A stretch of 26,232 nucleotides of DNA from Lingula anatina. Its lineage: Eukaryota; Brachiopoda; Lingulata; Lingulida; Lingulidae. The stretch spans positions 956,565 through 982,796 of the forward strand of contig NW_019775513.1 of NCBI RefSeq assembly GCF_001039355.2. The letters are read 5' to 3'. This document shows, in pieces, positions 10,240-20,546 of this stretch (the first letter of the stretch is position 1; every line of letters starts with the position of its first letter). A program made the position numbers and the translations under genes. The notes beneath the pieces are model-generated. The model made no database searches. It was not told the DNA's origin and saw nothing but the letters and a program-made list of their open reading frames with translations.

Positions 10240-12454
10240 TTAATTGCCCTGTCGCAAGGACTGTTCACCGTAACGAATCACATAGTCGGCTAGATCTGGA
10301 GCTATAACCCTCAAAATACGTATAAAACTTAGTGCCGGCAGCCAGGGTGCGAAAACCTCGGACTGTCTAAGCATAGTGGCTTTCAGCAAGGCCATGGCAA
10401 CATCTTCCGGAGTCCCCGTTGCGAAAGGAATATCGGGCCTGCCAATATACTTTTTCAGTTCTGATACGTGTCTCTCTGTTGCTGTAAATGAAAAACAATA
10501 TGTCAATACATTACTGAAAATAATTTCATTGAAAGATAATGCAAATGAAAATTTCGTCTGACGAATCATTTTGTTTTTGTTATTAGACAAGTATACGTCC
10601 CTCTGAGTGAGTAGATTAATTCAAATACTATTTTCTGTGCCCGCACGCCACGTTGTAATCCTAATTTAATAAAAATAGGAAAGTCTTGTATCTGTCTACG
10701 TGATATGTGAATATCTACTCACCCGTGGAGCCGACGATTCCGTTTGTAATTGAAACACTGGACCCCTGTAAGACCAGGTCCATGCGAAGAGCTGAGAAAA
10801 AACTACTCAGGGCGTGCTTCGACGATGAATAGCTCGCTACAAACGGCATCGGAATAACACCTATAAATATTATAATATGAAATCTACTATGAAATGAAGG
10901 TCTGTATAAAAACATAGAAAATGAATCATTTAAAAATTCTGTAAGCAACAGTCAGACGAATTGACAAATTATTAGTAGGTCGAAATGTTACGATCATATA
11001 AAATAATGTTATATAACAAAATTTCAGAATTGAATCTACACGTAGTTCCTTGCATAATCCATAGGCAAAGACATCTCACGTGCAAAATTAAGTAACATCA
11101 CCATATTATAACATAACATCAACTGGCATTTTGTAAAATTACCTATAGCAAAGCGGTTGCCCTCACTTTCATTTTTTCAGCAGTACAAAAGAACGCTTAC
11201 CCTTAACTTTACTACTCTCTGACCACAGGTGCATTAGTATTCTGTTTCTGTTACAAATTTCTTGTATCGCCCACATTTTAATTTAGTACACTATTCCAGA
11301 AGACCCTGATAACAGAGGGTATAACCTTACCCAGAATAGAGGAGGTCACCCCTATCCTTCCCGAGCTCTTCTCCAGGAGCGGCATGAGGCGAGACGCCAG
11401 AAAGACGTGAGACATGAAGTTGGTATTCATCACCCTTTCATGCATGGTCAAGTTGTCTTGGTGCCCTGTCCACAACTCTAGTAGTTCATTATAGCCATGG
11501 TTCAGCATGAGGACGTCTAGCTTTCCATTAAAGGTGGACTCTGTGAACTGTGGGGAATTAATAAATCACTGTTATTCATCTTTTATGAAAGGTGGGGGGG
11601 GGGGGTATACATTTTATTCAGACACTAACTATGCATTTCCAAATTGGGTTTATAATAGTAATTTTTCCCTTGCTGACCAAGTCGTTTTTCCTCTTTTATT
11701 TTATCTACTATATCGTAAGGCCGACAATTTCAGTTCTCAAAACCGTTTATTATGGGGCAGTCAACGACGGGTGCAGAGGGAGTGACGGTACAACGAATAT
11801 GTGTGCCCCCCCCCCCCCCACCATTAGCCTCGGAGGTATCGGAGGTATTGCTTTCTTTCCCCACAAAAAGTAAAAATGAGCAAAGCAGGACAAAATCAAT
11901 TTTCCATACTGTGTGAAAGAGTCCATTTTATTAGGATATTCAAGGTTACCTCAATAAACTGACCAAAAGATGTTACCTTTTCTACTTCGTCCATCCTATT
12001 CATATCAGCCACTACATATTTGTGTACTTGTTTTCCACTTAATTCATTACACCTTGCAACCACCTATAATCAGAAGTTGGCATAAAAATTGAAAGTAACA
12101 AATATATACAGTATTTACAAACAAACGTCGGCTATCTCTTCCTATTTCGTTAAATTCCACATACACTGCAATCTTTTGTTTTGCTTTAGATCACAGTGAT
12201 CGATTAAGCTACAAAATATAAACCAAAGGTGGCTATTCGTTAATAGTTGATACTCGTTTATCCTCTTTGTGAGTAACAGCAATTTTATTTGCATGAAACG
12301 TTATTCGTTACTGTTAAATTCGTCGAGAGAGTTTTTATTGTCGCATTAATTATCCAACCGCGTCTACACAACGCACGTACGCTCTTAATGCGTTTTGGCA
12401 ATCAGATGGGCCACATTCAGTCTCGGTATAGTGATATGGCATATTTTAAAATAT

Positions 12455-12537
<83 letters not shown>

Positions 12538-13601
12538 TGACTCTAAAAAAACTATTAACGTCTGTATTCCACTGTACCGTTTTTATCAAAACGCGTTTAT
12601 GTGCTTGATCTAATATATTACCTTTACAGTTCTTATATTAGATGTGTTTCATGCACTGACTTTCCATATAATATCCAACCTTGAAACAAAATGTTGCGTA
12701 AAAAAAAGGTGACACATCATGTAAGGCTACGTTTACCTTCTTCAGCAGGTTCTCCCTGCGTCCAGTGACCACCACATTGGCGCCAAGCCGTGCATAGTGA
12801 TAGGCCAGTTGTTCTCCAATACCAGAAGAAGACCCAGTCACTAATACCGTCTTACCGCGAACAGTCTCTAGAAAGACCAAAAAATTGTGGTGTTTCAGAA
12901 AATGTTTAGTAATAGCCTACTAAAAATGTCTCAACTTGTTACAAAAACTGACAACAAGTAGTTTAACGACTCAACACATTTGAATATAAATAAGTAATAT
13001 TATTATTGCTATAAAATAAGATTCCCAAATCACCACACAAAACAATCCGAACACCAACTCATTTAATTTTATTCGCACCAAATGAGTCTAAATGGCGATC
13101 CTGTTTAAAACATGGGGTGTACGTGTTGATCGTGCACGTATCAGACATGCATTAATTGGTTATACGTATTAGTCCAATTTACATGTAGGCCTACATGCAT
13201 GTCCGTACTGAACATGACCTACTCCAGGGCATCGCCTGTGAACCATGGATTTCATTCGAATCCATTGCTCAATCCACGATAACACCAGGTCGTGGTCTAG
13301 AGTAGGCTAACTCGCCTATATTTGTCGTTACCGTAAACTACACAAAACTGCAGATCATGTTTCACGACCTTGTGAAGTCCACACTGGTTTTGTGATACAA
13401 TTTGCCCCCCCCCCCCCCCCGCCCGCCCCACCTCTTGCATTCGTATCTATATGGGTGTACAGGTGCAGCCTAAGGTTAATCCTGGCACTGATTGTCTCCT
13501 TATTAAAGACAATTAATCTTACCCGGGTCAAATGTATCGATGAGGCAATATGCGACGTAGCTTGCTAGAAGTACAACCAACACAGCCCCCGCTCTCGACA
13601 T
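10240..13601 (-). CDS. HSD11B1L: 11-beta-hydroxysteroid dehydrogenase 1-like SDR
   Basis: Six coding exons: 13601-13523, 12867-12737, 12063-11977, 11547-11331, 10860-10723 and 10481-10240. All have GT..AG borders and matching phases (1,0,0,1,1), giving 297 aa, close to the 292 aa of vertebrate HSD11B1, which also has six coding exons. Residues 4-21 form an N-terminal signal anchor (GAVLVVLLASYVAYCL), as in ER-bound members that face the lumen. The Rossmann motif TGSSSGIG is at 37-44. Arg-Arg in VVTGRR after strand 2 fits NADP(H). NHG at 115-117 replaces the usual NNAG/NHI. The catalytic set is Asn142, Ser169, Tyr182 and Lys186 (YSSSK). The family interconverts hydroxyl and keto groups on steroids or other lipids; the substrate here is unknown. 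The start is the first ATG of the frame, with G at -3. The gene lies head-to-head with GALNT10. The HSD11B1 versus HSD11B1L label is uncertain; the family is not. Confidence 0.93.
10475..10483 (-). other. Tandem splice acceptor, last exon of the dehydrogenase
   Basis: Read on the minus strand, the acceptor sequence is TTTACAGCAACAG. Two AG dinucleotides six bases apart (exon start 10481 or 10475) both keep the frame. The products differ by the residues Ala-Thr just after the GIVGST loop, near where SDR proteins bind substrate. Confidence 0.5.
11591..11822. repeat. Inverted GGTG(G)n repeat in dehydrogenase intron 3
   Basis: The left arm, 11591-11612, reads GGTG, a 12-G run, then TATACAT. The right arm, 11799-11822, reads in reverse complement GGTG, a 14-G run, then CACACAT. 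The spacer is 186 bases. The match continues past the homopolymer on both sides, so this is an inverted repeat and not two unrelated tracts. It may be a small foldback element whose termini expanded. Confidence 0.6.
12457..12532. repeat. (TA)38 microsatellite, dehydrogenase intron 2
   Basis: A perfect run of 38 TA units within intron 2 (12736-12064). The YIYIYI open frames over it are artefacts. Such perfect runs are length-variable and can extrude cruciforms. Confidence 0.97.
13182..13197. repeat. 16-bp perfect palindrome in dehydrogenase intron 1
   Basis: CATGTAGGCCTACATG equals its own reverse complement. It lies in a patch with other short inverted repeats, including ATGGATT/AATCCAT with a 7-base loop at about 13244-13264. 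Function is unknown. Confidence 0.7.
13405..13420. repeat. Poly-C tract, 16 C
   Basis: Sixteen C followed by GCCCGCCCCACC, about 100 bases inside intron 1 of the minus-strand dehydrogenase gene. On the transcribed RNA this is a G-rich run able in principle to form a quadruplex. Confidence 0.9.
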
Positions 13602-14721
13602 AACGCCTGTTGTGTTTATGTGACCTATTTCACTGTTAGGTGACCCAATATCACAATCCTCAGGTGTGGCTTGTCTTGGATGATCTGTTTGAATACGAGG
13701 CTCAGGTAAAAAACATGGAAAGGACACCCGAGGAATGCTGAAGACGTGGATAAAATGATCGTTTCTTTTCCACTCTTTGAACTAGTATTTACTTAACGAG
13801 CTAAGGGACGATAAGTGAGGTAATACTCTAAATGCGCCATTGTAGTCGCCAGTTGTGACGCTCATCAAGATAGCCATTTATGTGATCGTCTCGTGATGAT
13901 TGCTGATACGTTTAAAACTCTATGATGAGTGTCCAAATACTCAGCCTATTTACATGTTATGTATTGATTCATGTGTTTAATGGTGGTACGGGGTGTAAAT
14001 GTGGCCATTTGGACTATGGATCTTCTTGTTCAGGTCAAGATTTCATTGTGACGCATTGTTCAGAAACTCTGCTAAAGTCTTGCTTCAGTTAGGAGTAACG
14101 TTAACGTTATCAGTACATCCAGTAGTACCATACGCGTTTGAAATTGTCTTATTCTTCCCCGCAAAACGTCTTATCTTTCCCAGTTCACACCTTTAAAGCC
14201 CTTAAATAAGAGCACCTGATTTGATGCAAAAACCCCAGATAGGATGCCCTTAGCCGCACAAATATATAGTAATTGCTAGAACCTTTTCAGTCTGCAGCAA
14301 CCATACATCAGTCAGACAGTGATTTATTACATATACCCCGCCTGTGAAAGCCTAAGTAACAGTTATAAGGTGGCACCAACAGGGCCTCGTCTATTTGTTG
14401 ATTCAGATTGTTTTTCCCTTTCTTTCACAGACACAAAGTGTTATCACAGTTGATCTTTGCTTTTGGCACTAGAATATTTCATATAGACCTGCTGTATATG
14501 GGAACATTATATTTATGAAGTTAAACAGGCAAACCTATTAAGACCATAAGTTTATTTGTATTCTTTAAGGTATGAGCACATTTTTAAAAAAGCAATTAAT
14601 CATAGTTTTGCTGTTGGAAAATGTCTTATTATCAGTCAGTATTTGCTTTTTTTTCACAGAAAAGAGTCACATTTCATCATTATCTATATGTGTTTCTAGG
14701 ATAAGGAATTAACCTGCCACC
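13602..14721. promoter_or_regulatory. Divergent intergenic/promoter region
   Basis: 1120 bases separate the start codons of the two divergent genes, so both 5' UTRs and proximal promoters should lie here or in upstream exons. A 14-base palindrome TAACGTTAACGTTA is at 14096-14109. Two acceptor-like sites precede the GALNT10 start: TTTTTTTTCACAG (AG at 14658-14659) and GTGTTTCTAG (AG at 14698-14699), so the leader is probably spliced from an upstream exon. A candidate donor, TTTAAG|GTATGA, is at 14570. No clear TATA box was found. Confidence 0.45.
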
Positions 14722-15687
14722 ATGAGAAGGAACACAAAAACCCTGTTAAAGTATGTCATTGTGGCAGGTGTTTGTCTTGCATTTGGGCCCTTGCTGCTGA
14801 GGACATTATTTGGAGACAAGCCGAAGACCGAGGCTCTGTTAGACAGGGGTCTTCCTTTACCCCCTGGTGATAACCGGCATGAGAAATTTCTAGAGAGGCC
14901 TAAGGAAGAACAGCCTCTTGATGTTAGTATAGACATTTTTGTTTGATTGGCATTAACACAGTCACTGTTTTGATGCAGAATAAACAGTTTAATTTTTTAT
15001 TGAACAAATGGATTATGATTAGTGAATTTTCATAATTATAATTTTGATTAATATAAAGGTACCAGTAATTTTCTATAAAATCTTCATCCCTTTGGACTGA
15101 AATTAGACTATTCTTAATACAAACTTTGAGAGCAGCAAAGGAGAAAATATATTGTAATATATTAATGTGCAAAGTTAATCTGGTCAGCATGAAACAGAAT
15201 TTTTGATGTGACTGTCATTTATCTTTCCATTTTAGAATGAGCCTGTTGACCCTAATGCTAAAATAGACTGGCATAATTACAAACAAATTGCAGAAGAAAA
15301 AGAGAGAAAAGGTAAAGATGGTTATTTTAAATCATTAATAAAGATATGTGGTTATTGTGTACATAAGGTTTTTAACTTATAATAATCCACATTAAGAGTG
15401 CATTCCCAGAGATTTAGATCAATCCATCTGGATTGACCTAACTCCCTGGGGGTTCACGCTTAATTGCAGTCAGCTGAGCGCACACGACAATTAATTACCC
15501 CCTTACAGCTTTTAGTAGGCAGGACAGACGCTTAAGCCGACTAAGCTGACAGTAATCTAGTGAGACTCCCCACAGGGATAGATCGATTTAAAATCTGTGG
15601 GAATGGGGTCTCAGTCTAAGAATTGAAACGGTACTGGGTATATGTATATATACTGGGTGTTGAACATGAGATTTTTATATATATATG

Positions 15688-15741
<54 letters not shown>

Positions 15742-18700
15742 TTTATAGGTATAAAGTTGAACGTGAGATTTTTTTTGAGGGGGGGGGGGGGAAGGGGGGT
15801 TGTTATTGTTAAGAAGATTAATATTCTAATGTTAATGTGTATTCAGGTCCTGGTGAACAGGGTTCAGCAGTGATTCTCAGTCCAGAGGAAGAGCAAAAGA
15901 AAAATGACCTTTATAAAGTCAATGGCTTCAATGCCTATGCAAGTGATAAAATATCTCTAGACAGAGCTTTGGTGGATATTAGGCATCCAGAGTGAGTATG
16001 AACTCTCCAGTTTAAATTGCTGTACCTATATGTACCTGCTTTATTTTTAGTTTTAAGTCAGCAGTGTGATTTAAAATGTGTTTTGACTGTAGAACATTTT
16101 AGATAATTTCTTCATGACTTATGAAAGTTTTAACTTAAAAAAAAAACTTGAATAGTACTGTAGTGCTCTTTGTCACCATCAAAGTGGCTGCCAGATTATT
16201 ATTTTGGAAGCTGGATTACTGCTTCAATTTTAACAGAAAAAAAAGTTGATCCTAGAACAGTGATGCATGATATTGAAAATTTTGTCCTTCCAGCTGCAAG
16301 CACAAGAAGTACTTAGCTAAGTTACCCACTGCCAGTGTTGTGATACCTTTTCACAATGAACACTGGACCACTCTCCTTAGAAATGTACATAGTCTTATCA
16401 ACAGATCTCCCAAAAGTCTCTTGCATGAAGTGATCCTTGCTGATGACGCTAGTACAAAAGGTAGAGCAGTTTGGTCAATGGTAGTCTCATGGCATGTTTT
16501 CATTCAACATGGGTAGACTTAATTCATTACAACCCATCTCAACAGGTTGTCTGATTTTGATTGGCTATAACCTAAGGTGGCCACAATATGGGTACAAAAC
16601 TTACCTCCATTATAACAGGGACATGTGGGATAATAGCCAACAGTGATACTATTTGCTGGGCATTGTGGGTTACCTGTAGTCATACAACTTGCTGAGATGT
16701 TTGGCACCAAGATAGGTCTGCCTAACTTTACTGGAAACATGCCTTCATAAGTCGATACCGGTGTAATTGATTATCTAGATTATACAGATCCTAAAACTAG
16801 CTGGAAATATAACATTTACTGCAAAGACACATTGCCTTGAAGATTGTGTGATTTACCTTTAGATTGATAACAAACAATGGATTTAATTTATATTCACATA
16901 TTTGCATATGTGGCAGTAGTTCCTAGTTTTTAAAGTATCATATTAAATATATGCTGGATATGATAAAATGATTTCAGATTTTCTTGGCCAAAAGCTGGAC
17001 GATTACTTAAAAGAACATTTTACCAATGTGCGAACTGTGCGTGCAAAGAAGCGAGAAGGTTTAATCAGGACCAGACTGCTAGGAGCCAAAGCCGCAACAG
17101 GAGATGTCCTCATATTTTTGGATTCTCACTGTGAAGCCAATGTGAACTGGTTACCCCCCTTGCTCGGTTAGTTGAAAAAAGATGTCTACATCTTTTCCAG
17201 AGATATTTTAGAAAAACCTCCATCTCCTTATGAGATTTAAGAAAACATTGTTAATTAGATATTTTATTTAGTCTGTGAAACAATGTATATATTTCTATTT
17301 GGTTAGCATTTTTCCCTGTCAAACTGTGTACAATCTATTATGTCTCTATCATTATATTTAAGGATTTCATGAATTTTTAAGCTGGTGGTTTCCAATGTTC
17401 CCACTAGTTTATATAAACACTTGTTTGGCTATTGATTTACCATGTTCATTCTTTGAATAATTGAAAAGAGCCAATGTGCTTCCTTCTTTCTTTTCTCCAG
17501 AGCCTATTGCCCAGAATAGAAGAACAGCAGTTTGCCCCTTCATAGACGTGATTGACTTTGAGAATTTTGCCTACAGAGCTCAGGATGAAGGCGCCAGGGG
17601 AGCCTTTGATTGGGAATTCTTTTACAAAAGATTGCCTCTGCTGCCGGAGGATTTAAGGCATCCATCAGAACCTTTCAAGTAAGTTAAATTATGGGCCAGG
17701 TTTCTTTTTATAATTAGCAGCAAGATATGGAGGGGGCAATATTGAAGAACTTTTTTATACCAGGTGTGGACATTTATTTATCAAGGAGAGTTTTTTTTTT
17801 TTTTGATTTGGACAAATGCTGAAGGAATATATGTGTATTGGTTCTGTGTTCTTTGTTATATTCAAGTTCAAGTTTTATGATCCTCGTGTGTAAATTTATT
17901 TTTCTTATATTTTGTCCAGGAGCCCAGTGATGGCTGGAGGGTTGTTTGCTATAGACAGGAAGTGGTTCTGGGAGTTGGGAGGTTATGATCCTGGTCTGGA
18001 TATCTGGGGAGGGGAGCAGTACGAACTCTCTTTTAAGGTAATCTGGGCTGATTTCATGGATAACACTGTCCATTGGATAAAGTTGAGGATAGCAGCCATT
18101 TTTAACCATTGGATAGAAATATCAAAGGCAAAAATAAGTATCTTGCTTGTGAGAAACATTCCTTTACAGTTTAGAGGATAACAATTTTATCCAATGGACA
18201 GTATTATCTATAGGAAAGGGCTATCCAGTGTTGATGAAACTGAGCCATGTTGGTTGGGTTAAAGGCTCTGATGGCATAAACTTTCTTTGAATATAACATT
18301 TTATACATAGTTCAAAATAGTCTGAGAATTATTTTTTTATCTTGAGAAATGAATGCAATCATATATTCATATATATGAAAAAAGTGTTTATGATATTTTT
18401 TATTAAAACATCAAAAAAGAAAAGTGCCTCTTATAAAACATGCATGACTTTTAAAAGACTCTGAATTACTTGCTTATTTCATTTTACTCATCAAAACAAT
18501 GTTAATTTAAAAAAAAAAAGCATGTATTTAAAAATGGATATACTATTTATTACCAGATCTGGCAGTGTCATGGACAGATGGTGGATGCTCCATGTTCCAG
18601 AGTGGGGCACATCTATAGAAAGTTTGCACCTTTCCCTAATCCTGGCATAGGAGATTTTGTAGGAAAGGTATGACTTGGTTACTTATGTAAGACTAAGTCA

Positions 18701-20546
18701 AAATCATTTTATTTAAAAACGAAATATTCAATTACTTTTGAAAGCTTGAATTTATTTTGCTTCTATACCCACATTATATCCCCAAATATGTTTTTTCAGT
18801 GGGTTTGATATTAATTTGTATTTTCAAGAGGTGAAATTGGTGAAAATGTTACATGTGAGAATTAGTGTGCTGACTTTTGCTTTTCCCTCACTTAATACAA
18901 AATCTTCAAAATAAACTGAATATCTTACTGGATGAATGTCAACTGTTATGTAAACAGTGATGCTATAAGTTTCTAGAATGAATACTTCTGCATTCCAGAA
19001 CTACCGAAGAGTAGCAGTAGTGTGGATGGACGAATATGCTGAGCATCTATACAGACGAAGACCTCATTATAAAAATATTGACCCTGGTGACCTCACTGAA
19101 CAGAAAGCTATCAGGCAGAAACTGAAGTGCAAACCTTTCAAATATTTTATGGAGGAGGTTGCGTTTGATTTGAAAAAATATTACCCACCTGTAGAACCCC
19201 CACCGTTTGCAGAGGGAGAGGTTGGTCATTGTGTTTTTAAGTCTGGCCCTCTTTAACTTTCTTAACTGAAGTGACAGCAGGACATTATTTTCTTTTCTGT
19301 CAAGATGATTTTTTTTTTGCACTTAAACCTTTTATTTCTTATCTGCCAAAACAGAAACATGCATGAATATCCGATTCAGTAAATACTTTTGAGAAATGCA
19401 CTATTCAAGAATTTTCTTTAAAATGTGTTTCTAAAATTAATATTCAATCTACTGCCTGTGTTTGAGCAGACAGGTCATGCTAGTGAACTTTTTGCATCAT
19501 ACCTGTTACTGTAAATGTTTATCTGTTCTAGGTGAGAAATCTAGGCAGCGGGCTATGTATTGACACCAGGTTTAGAGGACAGAATGAAAAGTTTGGTCTG
19601 GAGACCTGTATTAGTGAGAGCCCTAAAGGAGGAGGGGAACAGGTGGGATACAATTAGACCTCATGACAAATTATGTGACAGTTTTTTTTTCTTGATAAAT
19701 GCTTCTTTTAAGAACTTTAAAATATTGAATAATTGAACCACTGTTAATTTAATAGTTTTGAGGCCATGATATTTGAGTTATTGTTCACTGATTTATAATT
19801 ATTATTGGTGTTTATGAAGGATTCTCTGACACAACAATTTGAGTGTCATATACTGTAGGTTGTGAGTACAGGAGAAATATTTTTCTACAATGGCAGGCAG
19901 TTAAGAACTTTACGTTAACCACACTTGACACTCATTTTCAAAAATACACCAAAATATCTTCAATGATAAATTGTCGTGTAATATTTTGTTTTAGCAACTG
20001 GAGTTGTCCTGGCATAAAGATATCCGCCCAAAGAAAAGGAATGTGTGTTTTGATGTGTCCTCTTCTGTACATAAAGCACCTGTGATCCTCTTTGGATGTC
20101 ATGGAATGCAAGGGAACCAGCTGTTTAAATATAATTCAGTAAGAAGAGATGTTTTAAGTCATATTTTTTAAAATTTAAATCACTTGCATCTATAAGAGAA
20201 AAAAAATTGCTTATCTGAAAGACTAGCAGAAATGAAGTTTTGAAATATTTGAATACTGTGTACATAGTAGACAATTTTAGAATACAGTAATATTCCTAGT
20301 ACTGTTTCTCTTCTTTATATCAAAGATTTTCCAGAACTTGGCACTTTTTCAGGATATTTTTTCTTTTGATTTCAGAAAACCAAGCAAATATTCCATCCTA
20401 TATCAAACCACTGCTTGGACAGTGACTCTGGCAACAAAGAAATATTCATGACACAGTGTGATGAAAACTTGCAGTCTCAGAAATGGACTTTTGAAAAATT
20501 AAATGCTGTAGAAATGAAAAAGCTTTGGAATGAGCCAGTACATTAG
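14722..20546 (+). CDS. GALNT10: Polypeptide N-acetylgalactosaminyltransferase 10-like
   Basis: Twelve coding exons: 14722-14922, 15236-15311, 15847-15991, 16294-16460, 16978-17166, 17501-17678, 17920-18037, 18557-18667, 18999-19220, 19532-19642, 19995-20138 and 20376-20546. All junctions keep frame, giving 610 aa (human GALNT10 is 603). It transfers GalNAc from UDP-GalNAc to Ser/Thr, starting mucin-type O-glycans in the Golgi. Residues 8-29 are the type II membrane anchor. The stem holds [13 protein letters not shown], as in the GALNT10 group. The GT-A catalytic domain spans about 140-460, with metal-binding DSH at 245-247, [11 protein letters not shown], the WGGEQYE motif at 348-354 and the His of VGHIYR at 376. 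Residues about 470-600 are a ricin-type lectin domain with GLCIDT, CFD and CLD...QKW. The start ATG has a near-ideal Kozak context (GCCACCATGA). NVNWLPPLL joining directly to [19 protein letters not shown] shows no exon is missing. The exon 9 donor (GAG|GTTGGT) is weak. Many GALNT10-type proteins prefer substrates already carrying GalNAc; whether this one does cannot be read from sequence. Confidence 0.95.
15396..15612. mobile_element. 217-bp long imperfect hairpin (MITE-like), GALNT10 intron 2
   Basis: The arms 15396-15478 and 15541-15612 are imperfect reverse complements around a 62-base spacer. Outer parts: GAGTGCATTCCCAGAGATTT against GAGACCCCATTCCCACAGAT. Middle: CTCCCTGGGGG against TCCCTGTGGGG. 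Inner: GTCAGCTGAG against GTCAGCTTAG. A perfect inner hairpin TCAATCC/GGATTGA (loop ATCT) lies at 15419-15436, and a CCCACAG/CTGTGGG stem sits within the right arm. GC is higher than in the rest of the intron. It has no ORF, so it would be a non-autonomous foldback element or a hairpin RNA precursor. No convincing target-site duplication is seen. Confidence 0.55.
15659..15799. repeat. (TA)n, poly-G and short direct repeat, GALNT10 intron 2
   Basis: A TA run (15675-15738) lies between two copies of GTTGAAC(A/G)TGAGATTTTT, at 15659 and about 15756. A 13-G run at 15779-15791 and a further six G at 15794-15799 follow. The duplicated flank suggests slippage or a local duplication around the TA tract. 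Confidence 0.85.
18043..18250. mobile_element. TATCCATTGGATA-type inverted-repeat element, GALNT10 intron 7
   Basis: The core arms 18059-18085 and 18182-18208 match in reverse complement at 25 of 27 bases, around ACTGTCCATTGGATAA. An outer, looser match pairs TGGGCTGATTTCAT (18044) with the complement of ATGAAACTGAGCCA (18234-18247). Further CCATTGGATAG and CTATCCAGTG copies lie inside. Short elements built from TATCCANTGGATA palindromes are, from memory, common in several marine invertebrate genomes. It begins about five bases after the exon 7 donor. Confidence 0.6.

Noticed and set aside
12289-12613. YIYIYI-containing open frames
   Set aside because: They are translations of the (TA)38 microsatellite.
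13621-13644. Nuclear-receptor half sites TGACCT and AGGTGA near the dehydrogenase start
   Set aside because: The spacing does not match a standard receptor element, and half sites are frequent by chance.
17167-17500. Possible missing exon in GALNT10 between NVNWLPPLL and EPIAQNRR
   Set aside because: The two exons join in phase, and the resulting NWLPPLL-(E/D)xIAxNRxT order matches the family, so nothing is missing.
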